Origin: Phylloscopus collybita
Taxonomy: Eukaryota > Chordata > Aves > Passeriformes > Phylloscopidae
Length of the DNA: 64,000 nucleotides
Assembly (NCBI GenBank): GCA_027886175.1
Contig: JAJNNQ010000129.1
Span: forward strand, 2,666,001 to 2,730,000
Reading direction: 5' to 3'
How positions within the stretch are numbered: position 1 is the first letter of the stretch; each line of letters starts with the position of its first letter. The translations under genes and the position numbers were made by a program. A model generated the notes under the pieces. It worked only from the letters and a program-made list of their open reading frames with translations. It was not told the DNA's origin and did no database searches. Shown piece after piece: positions 1-9,830 of the stretch.

Positions 1-126
1 TGAAGGTGTTCCTCTCTGTGCTGCGCTGGCTCCTTGCTCTCCTTGTGCTCTCTGGCTGGGCTGGAGGGTGGTTTCTCCCTCATTCCCCGCTCTGCCTGTG
101 ACTGACACCCATGTGTGCCATTCCAG

Positions 127-214
127 GGGTGAGCCTGCTGGTGCCCCACGGGGCCATCCCCCAGGGGAAGTTCTACGAGATGTACCTGGTGCTCAACAAG
201 GCTGAGACTGCCCT
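127..214 (+). CDS. UNC5B: UNC5B exon: start of ZU5 domain
   Basis: The exon runs from a CCAG acceptor to a GTAAGT donor. The first two bases complete a codon begun in an upstream exon, then the frame reads [20 protein letters not shown]. The last two bases (CT) are completed to Leu by the next exon. Confidence 0.93.
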
Positions 215-3200
215 GTAAGTCACCCCGCTGGCCACCCACTCCTCGTTGGCCACCACGGAGTTCCCCCTGTCCAACGTCTGTCCCCTGTCCCTCCCCAGGC
301 TGCCCTCTGAGGGCACACAGACAGTGCTGAGCCCAGCAGTGACCTGTGGCCCCACGGGCCTGCTCCTGTGCCGCCCTGTTGTCCTGACCATTCCCCACTG
401 TGCCGACGTCAGCTCCTCGGACTGGATCTACCAGCTGAAAACACAGTCCCACCAGGGAGGCTGGGAGGTAAGGGGGGAGCCCAGGCCCTGCAGGCAGAGA
501 TGCAGCAGCTTTACATGCACAGCATCACCTGCAGGCACTGTCAGTTCACTCCCTGACAGCAGCAATGCCATCTTTGAAGCCTGGATGGAGGAGGGAGGTG
601 TGTGCTGTTTCCTCCCCAAACTGCCCGCACACAGCAGGCAATCTGAGAGGGAGATGCTGGACCAAAGGAAGTGAGTTCCCACAGCAACAGGTTGCCCAGA
701 TGGATCCCTGGGAGTGTTCCAGGCCAGGCTGGATGGGGCTTGGAACGACCTGGGCTAGTGGAGGCTGTCCTAGCCCATGGCAGGGGGTTGGACTAGATCA
801 TCTTTAAGGTCCCTTCCAACCCAAACCAACCATGAATCTATGAAACAGAGTTTCTTCCCACACCGCAGGGGCACAGCCCCTTGGACGACGGGCTGACCCT
901 CAATCTTGATGTCTCTGTAGGAGGTTGTGACCCTGGATGAGGAGACTCTCAACACTCCCTGCTACTGCCAGCTGGAAGCCAAGTCCTGCCACATTTTGCT
1001 GGACCAGCTTGGCACCTACGTCTTTGTGGGGGAGTCCTACTCCAGGTCAGCCATCAAGAGGCTCCAGCTGGCCATCTTTGCCCCCACTGTCTGCACCTCC
1101 CTGGAGTACTGCCTCAAGGTCTACTGCTTGGAGGACACGCCAGATGCTCTGAAGGTAAATATCCCCTCCCCAAAGCTGTTTGTGCTGGCAGCAGGATGCT
1201 GCCTGGTGCCTCTCAGGTTGGCCTGGCCCTGGGGAGCAGACAACCTGATGCAACTGCCTGCAAAATGACCACAGTGAAATAATGAGGTGTTTACTACTTT
1301 GCCTGTCCTTCCTTGTCCTCTGTGAAGGAAACAGGGAGGGTGTTGTGTAGGTCCTCTGCTGGGGCCCCTCCTGCAGGCATTGCATGAGAGGTTTGGCTGC
1401 TGATGGGCAGGTTTTTTATAGATCCTGTTATTCCTGCGTGGATCTGTGTCTCCCCCTGCCGTGGAAGGGTTTTGTGGCATAGATAATATTCAGTGCACCA
1501 CAGGAAGCTGGAGTTCAGATGATTTGACTACCTGGTGCCACCAGTGCTGTGGCTGTTTGATTCCCTGTGATTTGTCCAGTGGATCCTGTTGGGATTGATG
1601 TGGTGCCTCTAGGTGGGGATGTAGGCAGGGCTCTGGCTCCTGGCTTTTCTTTTTCTCCTGAAAGCTGCTGGTGTGATGAAGGGGTGGTGTTAAAAGCAGA
1701 TAGAATGGCACCCTTCAGGGGAGTGCCTAACCCCTGTGTTGGAGCTTTGCATTCTCCAAGGAGTACGGAGGCATTTATGGATGCTCACATTAGGAAATTC
1801 AAGTTTTAGCTGGGGCTGGTGTATGAGATGAGCTGGTGAGTTCTGTTGGGGTGGCAAAAGCTGTTCTCCATGGGCTTGAGGCTGCTGCTGGCTCTTCTTG
1901 GCAACTTCTCTCCCTGTTCCATCCTGACTTTGGGCGTGGAGGTGTGCACAGGAGCAGCCTCTGCCCTTCTCCTGGGTCTCACCCAACCCGTCCTGCTGCC
2001 CACAGGAGGTGCTGGAGCTGGAGAGGACACTGGGAGGGTACCTGCTGGAGGAGCCCAAGCCCCTGCCCTTCAAGGACAGCTACCACAACCTGCGCCTCTC
2101 CATCCATGACATCCCCCATGCACTGTGGAGGAGCAAACTGCTGGCCAAGTACCAGGTGAGGGGCTGACGTGGGGGTAGCTGGGCTTCCAGACCAGGAGCA
2201 CCATCTCCAGCCAGGCACCACAGGGCTCTGTTCTGGGCCTGCCTCCTGAGTTTGTCTGCCAAAGGGATAGAGCAGGAAGGGGAGCGGTGTTCTGGTTTTT
2301 TTGGTGGGATGTTCTCTGTGAGGTGGGCCCTGCTGTCCCGTCTCATCTCTGATGGGGTGGTTGGAGGAGGCGGGATCTCCACAGGAGCTGCTGGAGCCTT
2401 GGCTGAGCCCGTGCTTTGGTGGCCCACAGGAAATCCCCTTCTACCACATCTGGAGCGGCAGCCAGCGAGCGCTGCACTGCACCTTCACGCTGGAGAGGTA
2501 CAGCCAGGCCTCCACCGAGCTCACCTGCAAGATCTGCGTCCGGCAGGTGGAAGGGGAGGGCCAGATCTTCCAGCTCCACATCATGCTGGGAGAGGTGAGC
2601 CCAGGGGAGGTGGGGGGCAGCAGGGGACACGCTGCATCAGACATTTCAGTGGAGAGGATACCCAGAACAGAGGCTAGACAGTGTTAAAGGAATAAAGTGG
2701 GTATTTAGTAAAAGGCCTCCAAAGGATACAGCTTGGGCAGTACAAGAGCCTGACCAAGGCTACACCCAAGATGGACTGAGGGTCACGAGTTTTTTTACAC
2801 TTCTGTGAGTTTTGGTCCATTTGTATGTTGGGGTTAATTGTTCAATTACAGCTTCAGGTTATGCAGTCCCATCCTCCCAGTTTGCTCTCCTCAGTTCACC
2901 GTTGTTTACACTTTTTGGGCCTGAAGCTGCAACGGTGTCCTTGGTTCTCAGGCTGGAAAAGGATTGTTTGGTCTAACTACAGTGTGAGGCAAGCTGGCTA
3001 ACACTGCATATGAAGTTCAGAGCTACCTACTAATGCAGTACAGAATCTGGAAAATATGAAAGCTAAAACATAAGGCCTCATCAGCAACGTCTCACCCTGT
3101 CCTTCCTCTTCCAGCACGGCAGCTCCTCCGACACCCTCCGCTCCCACCACAGCGGCGCCACCACCACCACCCAGGTGGGACCCTATGCCTTCAAAATCCC

Positions 3201-4190
3201 CCTCTCCATCCGGCAGAAGATCTGCAATAGCCTGGATGCTCCCAACTCCAGGGGGAACGACTGGAGACTTCTTGCCCAGAAGCTTTCCATGGACCGGTGG
3301 GTCTCCCCAAGCTTTGCTTTCCCTTCCTGTGCCCCGGGTGGGAGGCTTCACTCTGTGCCCCCTGTCAGCTGTAGACATCCAGTGGAGTTGTGTGCAGCTG
3401 GATAGGTCCATCCATAAATGGGGGTATAGCTCTGCATAGTTATGTCCATCTCTATCCTTGGATATGATTTTAAACTAAAAAGAGGAGAGGTTTAGATGAG
3501 CTATGGGGAAGAAATTCTTCCCCCGGGGTTGATGAGGCCCTGGCATAGCTTGCCCAGAGAAGCTGTGGCTGCCCCTGGATCCCTGGAAGTGTTCAAATCA
3601 AGGTTGGACAGGGCTTGGAGCAGCCTGGGATAGTGGAAGTTATCCCTGCCCATGGAACTAGGTGATCTTGAAAGTCCCTTTCAACCCAAACAATTCTGGC
3701 ATCCATCTGTGCCACAGTCCTGCATCTCCTATCACTTTGAGTGGCCCTTATTTATTTGGGACAATGGCTGTGCCATTCCCACCTGGTTTCACCCTGGTAC
3801 CGAAGGGAGAAAGGGTAACTCCAGCAAAGCAAAGCTCACGTTGCTTTTGCATGAATACCAGCTCTGTCTAAAAATTGCAGACAGTCTCTCGAGGGCTTTG
3901 GCACTTGTGTTACAGCATCCCCATCGAAGTTCATGTTCCAAACAGGTTTGCTGCTCCAGCATCCTCCCTCCTGCCATCTCCAAAGGGCACCACAGCAGCC
4001 CAATCCTCTGCCTCTCCCTTTCAGGTATCTGAACTACTTTGCCACCAAAGCCAGCCCCACCGGGGTGCTCCTGGACTTGTGGGAAGCCGAGCACCAGGAC
4101 GACGGCGATCTCAACACACTGGCCAGTGCCTTAGAGGAGATGGGCAAGAGTGAGATGCTGGTGGTCATGGCCACGGAGGGGGACTGCTGA
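127..4190 (+). CDS. UNC5B: UNC5B netrin receptor, C-terminal half (partial, 7 exons)
   Basis: Single-pass netrin receptor of the UNC5 family, acting in axon repulsion, vascular guidance and dependence-receptor apoptosis; only the cytoplasmic part lies in the window. Coding exons are 127-214, 299-467, 921-1154, 2006-2155, 2430-2594, 3115-3296 and 4025-4190. They join without a frame break into 383 residues ending in GDC and a TGA stop. In order they give a ZU5 domain (about residues 1-160, with [20 protein letters not shown] and [10 protein letters not shown]), a UPA-like linker region (about 164-268, with [11 protein letters not shown] and FYHIWSGSQ) and a death domain (about 295-375, with [12 protein letters not shown] and [20 protein letters not shown]). 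Family knowledge: [18 protein letters not shown] and the final DGDC/EGDC are typical of vertebrate UNC5B rather than UNC5A, C or D. The ectodomain, the transmembrane segment and the known caspase site lie upstream of the window. SLC29A3 follows downstream, as in human. Confidence 0.95.
299..467 (+). CDS. UNC5B: UNC5B exon: ZU5 domain, middle
   Basis: The acceptor is CCCCAG and the donor GTAAGG. It encodes [20 protein letters not shown] and onward to HQGGWE, the conserved core of the ZU5 domain. It ends in phase 0. The intron on its left is only 84 bases long. Confidence 0.94.
468..920 (+). other. UNC5B intron with a CR1 3' end
   Basis: The intron carries the CR1 fragment listed at 690-844. 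The CR1 tail ends about 75 bases before the acceptor. Nothing else is recognised. Confidence 0.8.
690..844 (+). mobile_element. CR1 LINE 3' fragment
   Basis: The typical avian CR1 end is present: a 'ggatccctgggagtgttcc' block, 'ggctggatggggcttgga', the 'catggcagggggttggacta' block, 'aaggtcccttccaaccc', then an ATGAATCTATGAA tail. It is 5' truncated and non-coding. Confidence 0.9.
921..1154 (+). CDS. UNC5B: UNC5B exon: ZU5 domain end
   Basis: 78 codons in phase 0 between a CTGTAG acceptor and a GTAAAT donor. It encodes [19 protein letters not shown], then [19 protein letters not shown] and [19 protein letters not shown], which align with the human UNC5B segment residue for residue apart from scattered substitutions. 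Confidence 0.95.
1155..2005 (+). other. UNC5B intron, no features recognised
   Basis: An 850-base intron between the ZU5 and UPA exons. I see no repeat, exon or RNA gene in it; the open frames here have no family resemblance. Confidence 0.7.
2006..2155 (+). CDS. UNC5B: UNC5B exon: UPA region
   Basis: 50 codons, phase 0. The acceptor is CCACAG and the donor GTGAGG. It encodes [20 protein letters not shown], then [17 protein letters not shown] and RSKLLAKYQ, matching the linker between the ZU5 and UPA folds of UNC5B. Confidence 0.94.
2430..2594 (+). CDS. UNC5B: UNC5B exon: UPA domain
   Basis: 55 codons, phase 0. It encodes [20 protein letters not shown] and then [20 protein letters not shown], the most conserved block of the UPA domain. 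The donor is GTGAGC. Confidence 0.95.
2637..3083 (-). mobile_element. Solo LTR of an endogenous retrovirus, family A copy 1
   Basis: It resembles the element at 39362-39802 along nearly its whole length. Shared blocks are GAATAAAG(T/C)(G/A)GGTATTTA, AGTTTTGGTCCATTTG, TTTGGGCCTGAA, and CAGAATCTG followed by AAAATATGAAAGCTAAA. Read on the minus strand, it carries a poly(A)-signal-like TTTATTC/AATAAA zone near its 3' end. The hexamer CATCAG occurs at 2635-2640 and 3079-3084 and may be the target-site duplication. The exact ends are uncertain because this copy is more diverged. No retroviral coding region is present. Confidence 0.7.
3115..3296 (+). CDS. UNC5B: UNC5B exon: death domain, first part
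   Basis: The acceptor is CTTCCAG and the donor GTGGGT. A variable Ser/His/Thr linker (residues 269-288 of the visible protein) precedes the conserved [20 protein letters not shown] and [15 protein letters not shown]. The exon ends with two bases of an Arg codon. Confidence 0.95.
3297..4024 (+). other. Last UNC5B intron with a CR1 copy
   Basis: A 728-base intron. Its central third is the CR1 fragment listed at 3475-3710; the rest shows no recognisable element. Confidence 0.8.
3475..3710 (+). mobile_element. CR1 LINE 3' fragment
   Basis: CR1 3' region with 'gaagaaattcttccc', 'gaggccctggcat', 'tggctgcccctggatccctg', 'ggacagggcttggagcagcc' and the 'cctttcaacccaaac' end. The terminal repeats are decayed to CAATTCTGGCATCC. 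Confidence 0.9.
4025..4190 (+). CDS. UNC5B: UNC5B terminal exon: death domain end and stop
   Basis: The acceptor is TTTCAG. The first base completes Arg, then [20 protein letters not shown] and [18 protein letters not shown] lead to EGDC and the TGA at 4188-4190. It completes the death domain. Confidence 0.95.
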
Positions 4191-6810
4191 TGGTGCTCCC
4201 CACACCTGGGGGGCCGGGAGGACGAAACAGGGGGTGAGGAAGGGTCCTCCTCCGATGGCAGGGGGAGGCACATCCGTCCTGAGCGGGGAGGGGCCGAGGC
4301 CGGCGCTTCTCCCGCATCACTGTCAGCCTTAGAGACCCATCCTCAGCGTTTACAAGCAATTCAAGTGTTACACAGCATTCCTCCTCCTCATGGCACGGGG
4401 AGGAATTAGGGCTTCTCGAGTCGGGATGGGGTTTTCCTTTTCCTTCTTCTTTTTTGGGTTCCCTTCCTCCTCCTTTAATAGCATTTCTGCGTTGAAGAGA
4501 TGAATACAACCCAGACTTAACTTCTGTCAAAGGCTTCAGGCAGCTTAACGAGGCAAATAGGAAAGAAAAAAAGGAAAAAAAAAAAGTTTCTTAGGAAACG
4601 CAAATGATTTATTATCCAGATCTTTGGATGTGTCCTTTTTTTAAAAAAAAAAAAGAAAAAAAAGACAGATTTAAAAATCTTTTTTTTTTTTTTTCAGTGT
4701 GTGAGAGCAAGAGCGTCGCTGTGGTCAGGGTGGCAGAGAGAGAGATTTCAATGGACACACTTTTGTAGGGAAAAGCGTGTGATCCAAGTTGAGCGTGTTA
4801 AACGTGTTTACATGTCCTGGGACCCCCAGGGAGTCTGGAGGGTGAAGTGCCTCTCCGCCCCTTTGGTTCAGGGCTTGCTCACACCCTTCCCAAGGCTTTT
4901 GTCCTTGCAAACTCCCTTTTTTCTGGCAGTGGGAAGGACGGGTCCCACTCCACCTCCAAGGAGGGATGAGGGATACTGCCCCATGTTTAGGGTTCAGGGT
5001 GGGGGAGAGTGCATCCAGGTATGGCTATTTTTAATGAATTCTTCCCTGGCATGGTTGGGGGGAGCTTTTTAGAATGACTATGCCTTCATTTACACAACTT
5101 CAGTACAAACCAAAGATTTCAGTCAGCCAGCCTCTGGACTCAAGGCTAAAGGGGTGAGTGTTGTAAACCCAGCAGCATTTTGCAGTAAGCACCCCAAACC
5201 TGGGCTTGGGGGTCAGAGGGAGGTGATGTGTGGGTGTGGAGGGGTCAGAGGAGAGCAGGGGCTGGTGGGCTGGGATGTGGCCACTTCAAACAGCCTCCAG
5301 TTCAGGTCCGTGCACTCCTGCCTGGATTTTGATGCAGTATTTCAGCACGGATTCAGGGAGGGATGCTCTGGTATTCCCAAGCTGCCAACTGGGCTGAGCA
5401 TTTTCACATGAGGGACGGGCATCGTGAGCAGTGCTCAGGTTTCCATCCCTCACTGCAGCTCCTGTTTTTCCCTGGAATAGGCGTTTTATAACGATGGAGA
5501 AGCTGTGGGGTGAAGGGAAAGTAATCAAGTGGTAGGCAGGAACGAGGTTCCTCACACAGATACGGTGTCTTGATGAAGGTAAAAAAAATTAGGTTGCCTG
5601 CAGGTAGAAATAGTTCCAAGCGAGTGCTGTATCTTAGAAACTTGTCTGTTTAAAAAAAATAAAATAGGAAGGGGGTGGTAAGCTCAGGATTAGACTAGGT
5701 CACACGGCCAGGCTGTAGATTCTCCATCAGTGGAAGTATTAGGAGCAATGTCCTGCTCTGGGCTGCAGAGCCCTGGATCAGTGTGGTGGAATGCCTGTGC
5801 CATCCCACAACGTGCTGGGCACAGGAGCACGCTCAGGGGGCCTGGAGAGCATCCCCTGCACAGGGCAGCTTGGGAGGAGCTTTCAGTATTGCTGGGACAT
5901 GAAAGGCTTCCTCTGGGCAGCTCCTGAGGCACTGATGGAAAGCACTGAGCTGCTCCCTGCTGTATCTCGGGGTCCCTGGGGTTCACTTCTTGCTGAGTTT
6001 TCATGGCTGTGGGAGAGAAGGGATCTTTTCCCCTTGTGCTGGATGGGAAAACTGCTGCTGGGTGAGCTCCTGTGTCACATGGGAAGGGGCTTATCTGTCC
6101 TTTGGGTTGCTTTTGACCATTTCTGAGACCCTCTGAGCTAAGGAAGGATAAGCAGATTTGGAGAGCAGTTAAGGCTCTGGATCAATCCAGCTGCCCGTGG
6201 TTTCGAGGGCTCCCTTCTCAGTTGCACGGTGTTCTCCGAGGGATGGGATGCTCCTCCAGGTCACCTCGGAATCTCTCTCGCTCCCATTCTCTGGTTGATG
6301 GATCACTGCACCAGGGTGCACCTCTGTCTGTCCATCCATCCATCCCTCCATCCTGCCCATGGGTGCCTCTTTCCATCTCCATCCATCTGTGCTCATTTTC
6401 CCCTTCCTTTGGGCAGCCACCTGGCTTGGCTGAAGTGCGTGTTTGGGGAGATTCTCCCCATTTTCCTGACCAGGGAACCTGCAGCAGGAGCAGGGCAGGG
6501 GGGATGTGGGGTTTGCCTCCATCTCCCGTGGGTGCCAGCTCCCAGGAGCCCTCCACGCCTCCCTCCACGCCCAGGGCTTTCTCCAGCCAGGCATTTTTGG
6601 CAAAGGCAGCCCCGTGGTCTGTGTTGTGCTGGCAGTGTCCATCTCTTGCTCCAAAATGTGTTTCCATATTTATATGTCCAGGGGATGGGCCTGGTGGCGT
6701 CCTCTAAAACCCACGTCTGTTTATTCTGTAAACTAAAGAACTGTAAATAAAGTTTAGCATTCCTATTGTAACAAATTAATTTTTATGCAATAAATTATAT
6801 TTCCTAGTCT
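4191..6810 (+). other. UNC5B: UNC5B 3'UTR
   Basis: No splice sites or repeats interrupt the 2.6 kb between the stop codon and two closely spaced poly(A) signals. Its length fits the long UNC5B 3'UTR of other vertebrates. It contains an A-rich then T-rich stretch at about 4565-4694 that could fold back on itself, and CATC-type microsatellite runs near 6335-6390. Confidence 0.7.
6746..6794 (+). terminator. UNC5B: UNC5B polyadenylation signals
   Basis: Canonical AATAAA hexamers lie at 6746-6751 and 6789-6794. The second is followed by an A24 run at 6815-6838. Cleavage is expected at about 6770-6815. The A24 run is genomic. Confidence 0.7.
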
Positions 6811-7599
6811 AATTAAAAAAAAAAAAAAAAAAAAAAAAGAAAAAGGAAACAATCTGCTCGCTCCTCTCCTGTTCGTCACTCACTGGTTCCTGCTGCGTCT
6901 GGCATCTGCCGGGATTGGGGATCCCCTGAGCATCCCTCCAACCTGCTTTGGGCTCCACTGCCACAGCCCTGCCAGCGGGAGCGTGCTGCTCTCGGAGTCC
7001 CTGATGGCAGTAAGCTGGAGATGGATTGATGATTTGCTTTGGGCCCCCATGGGTGCTTCCAAGGCGGGAGGCGAGGGCTGCAGCTGTGGCCCGTGGGCTG
7101 AGCACAAGCAGTTCGTTCCCTTCCCCAAGGGCTGTCCTACAGAGAGCAACGCCCCTCCAGCAAAGACCAGGATTGAGGGCGGGGACAATTTGAGAGAGGG
7201 GAACGGAGCACAGAGCTACAGCTGCAAGTGGGGCGTCCCTGTCCTCCAGCATCCCGCTTGGCTTCCTCCCGTGCTTGGGGATTAGCGCTGCTCCCCTGCT
7301 TCAGTCCCAGCAAGGGAATGAAGCCAGGAGGGTTTGCAGGGAGGTTGGAGGAGCCCACTGCCCCTGCCGGGATCACTCACCTCATCCCGTTCACCAGGAG
7401 ATGGCAACATTGTCCGTGCTCTGGGCAGGAGTGGGCATTCTGCAAGCAGGGAGGAAAAATGGGGACGAAATTGCTGCCCTGCCACCACAGTGATTGTAAC
7501 ATAGCCACACAAATACGCCCAGCCTTCCCAGCTTGGCTTTCCAGCTCCAGACAGGGTGCTGAGGCAGATGCCGTCTCAGAAGAGATAACCTTTTCAGGA

Positions 7600-7855
7600 G
7601 TCCTAGAATGGTTTGGTTTGGGAGGGATGTTGTAAAGAGTTGTTCCACCCCCTTGACACGGACAGGGGCACCTTCCATCAGGTTGCTCCAACCTGGCCTT
7701 GAACACTTCCGGGGATGCTGCAGCCATAGCTTCTCTGGGCAACCTGTGCCAGGGCCTCACCACCCTCACAGGGAAGGATTTCTTCCAAACATCCCATATA
7801 AACCTGCCCTCTTTTCAGTTTAAAGCCATTCCCTTTCTTTACATCCGAATTCCTT
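7600..7855 (-). mobile_element. CR1 LINE 3' fragment, minus strand
   Basis: Reverse-strand CR1: the tail zone 'tcctagaatggtttggttt' is on the left, followed by 'accttccatcaggttgctcc', 'agcttctctgggcaacctgt', 'gccagggcctcaccaccc' and 'cagtttaaagccattcc'. Confidence 0.88.
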
Positions 7856-8767
7856 TAACCTCACCTCCCACATTGCTTTCTCTGGGCACTTTTTGCACTA
7901 AAGCATCTTACCAAGAGCCCACATCTGTGGATAACTTTGACCAGCTGGTGCCCACCTGCTGTTCTCCTGTTGGAACACCCAGTTTGCTAATAGCCTTTAG
8001 AATTCAGCCCCCAAAAATCCCTGCAGTGACACACTGAGCTCAGCCCCCATGACGGGCTCAAAACCAGCAGCTGTCCCATGAACTGCAGGAGAGAAGACAC
8101 CCAGCAGCAGCACGGGGGTGTCCCTGACCCTGCCCCCAGCCCCTGTGGGGCTGTGTTGTTGCAGAGGGTCTCTGGAGTGTGGCTGATGTTCTTCAGAGGG
8201 GCTGTGGTGGCTCTGGCCCGGCGTGGCCTGGCTTTGTCCCCCCTGCCAGGCTGTCCCTGGTGCTGATGTGATGCCAGGCTCTTCTCCAGCAGCGGGTTTT
8301 TTGACATGATAGATGGCAGCAGGTCAGAAACATCAGGCGAATCCCTCAGAGCTGCCGGGTTACTGACCTGGATAGGCCATGCCATCTCCTCAGGTGCTTT
8401 CCCAGCCTGGCACGTCAACGTGGATGAAAATCCCAAGGAGAAGCCTCTGAAGAGAGACCCACATGCTCTTCTCAAGCCTTTCCACTCCAGCACACCGCCG
8501 GTGGGCTGGCTGCATGCTGCTGCTTGTTTTACTCACAGAAGAGGAGAAAAAACACTGGACTGTGTCTTGGGCTGTTGTGACATCTGGGTGGCCAAGGCCA
8601 TCTGGCCTACTCTGCCCCAAGGCTCAGAGGCTGGAGATGGGCGGTGGCCAGCTTCTGTGCACTGGGGCTGCTGGGAGGTACCTGGGACCCTCCGTGTTTC
8701 TCCCATAGGTGAAAAAAAATCCAAACTAGATAATTTGGGGCCTTCTGCCAAAAAAACCCCAAAACCC

Positions 8768-8803
8768 TAAAAAACAACAAAACAAAACAAAACAAAACAA
8801 AAA
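8768..8803. repeat. (AAAAC)n microsatellite
   Basis: A pure pentamer run, about six units with an imperfect start, inside A-rich DNA. Confidence 0.9.
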
Positions 8804-9168
8804 GAGTATTTTGCTCTGATGAAAGGTTGGGTACATGTGCGTGTCCCTGTGTGGCTGCTGAGGAGCCAGACACAGCTTTGGGGAAAGAAGGAGGGAAAAA
8901 AGAGGAGCATGCCCTCAAGGTGAGTGTCAAAGTGTAGTTTGCAGGGAATCAAGGACTTTACAGTGGAATCCATGCTGATGGGGCATTGCAGGAAGCACGG
9001 GGAGTAAAGGAGGATCTCGCATCCCATATCCTGCAGAAGATGCTCCCCATTCCCCACCCTCCCATCCTCAGGAGGTGCTGTTTTGGTGACTTCTGACAAA
9101 AATCAAGCCCAGGCAAAAACTTTTATTACTGCTGTGTGGTAAGCCAGGCTGAGATTAACATTGATTTT

Positions 9169-9545
9169 CATGGAATCATGGAATAATTTGGGTTAGAAGG
9201 AGTGGCCTTTAGGATCATCTTTCGCTTCCCTGTGCCAGAGCCAGGGACACCTTCCAGCAGAGCAGGGTGCTCGGAGGCTCAGCTTGGGTTTGGACACTTC
9301 CAGGGATGGGGAAGCCACAGCTTCTCTGGGCAACCTGTGCCAGGGCCTCCCCACTCTCACAGGGAAGAATTTCTTCCCAATACCCCATCTAACCCTGTCC
9401 ACTGTCAGAGGTCCCCCTGGAGCCTCCTCCAGATGAACACTGGCTTCATCCAGGGCGTTTCCAGCCCTCGAAGCAGCTCCGGGGCCTCCTCTGGACTCGT
9501 TCCAGCAGCTCCACGCCCTTCCTGTGCTGGGGATGCCAGGGCTGG
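9169..9545 (-). mobile_element. CR1 LINE fragment, minus strand, abutting the SLC29A3 promoter
   Basis: The tail 'tcatggaatcatggaataat' is on the left, followed by 'cacagcttctctgggcaacc', 'agggcctccccactctcaca' and 'ctcctctggactcgttccag'. It stops at the GCAGGT repeat and CpG island. Confidence 0.9.
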
Positions 9546-9578
9546 ATGCAGATGCAGGTGCAGGTGCAGGTGCAGGGG
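9546..9578. repeat. (GCAGGT)n short minisatellite
   Basis: About five imperfect copies of a GCAGGT/GCAGAT hexamer join the CR1 to the CpG island. Confidence 0.8.
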
Positions 9579-9579
9579 C

Positions 9580-9830
9580 GGGTACCGGGGCGGGGGCGCT
9601 GCCGCCGGCGCGGGGCAGAATTTGGGGCGGAGGGGCGCGGCCTGGGGGCGTGGCCAGCACCGAGGGGGCGTGGCCAGTCAGAACCGCCCGCCTCTCCCTG
9701 ATGGGCGTGGTCAATCTCCTGCGGGGGCGTGGTCTTGGGCTGAGTGGGCGTGGCCTGTCCATTAAAGGCGGGGCGGGGCGGGGCCGGCGGCGCTGAGGCG
9801 GCGGCGGTGGCGGGGCCGGGCGGTACCCCC
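9580..9830 (+). promoter_or_regulatory. SLC29A3: SLC29A3 CpG-island promoter and non-coding exon 1
   Basis: Very GC- and CpG-rich DNA. Five exact GGGCGTGG octamers lie on the plus strand (9646, 9666, 9703, 9725, 9746). They are followed by a TATA-like ATTAAA at 9761-9766 and tandem GC boxes at 9767-9785. A good donor GTGAGT follows at 9831, so a short exon 1 ending at 9830 is likely. It contains no ATG after the GC boxes and would be 5'UTR only. The transcription start cannot be fixed by eye; about 9785-9800 is my estimate. The CpG-rich zone continues into intron 1, to about 10340. Confidence 0.7.

Larger units (their letters stand above)
6840..9168. other. Intergenic spacer UNC5B-SLC29A3
   Basis: Apart from one minus-strand CR1 (7600-7855) and an (AAAAC)n run at 8768-8803, I see nothing. 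The many open frames on both strands have no recognisable family. Confidence 0.7.

Noticed and set aside
127..4190. UNC5A, UNC5C or UNC5D instead of UNC5B
   Set aside because: The residue matches (for example LDLWEA and the final GDC) and the neighbours SLC29A3 and CDH23 fit UNC5B.
9193..9765. 189- and 187-codon open frames on both strands upstream of SLC29A3
   Set aside because: They run through a CR1 copy and the CpG island; no protein family is recognised.
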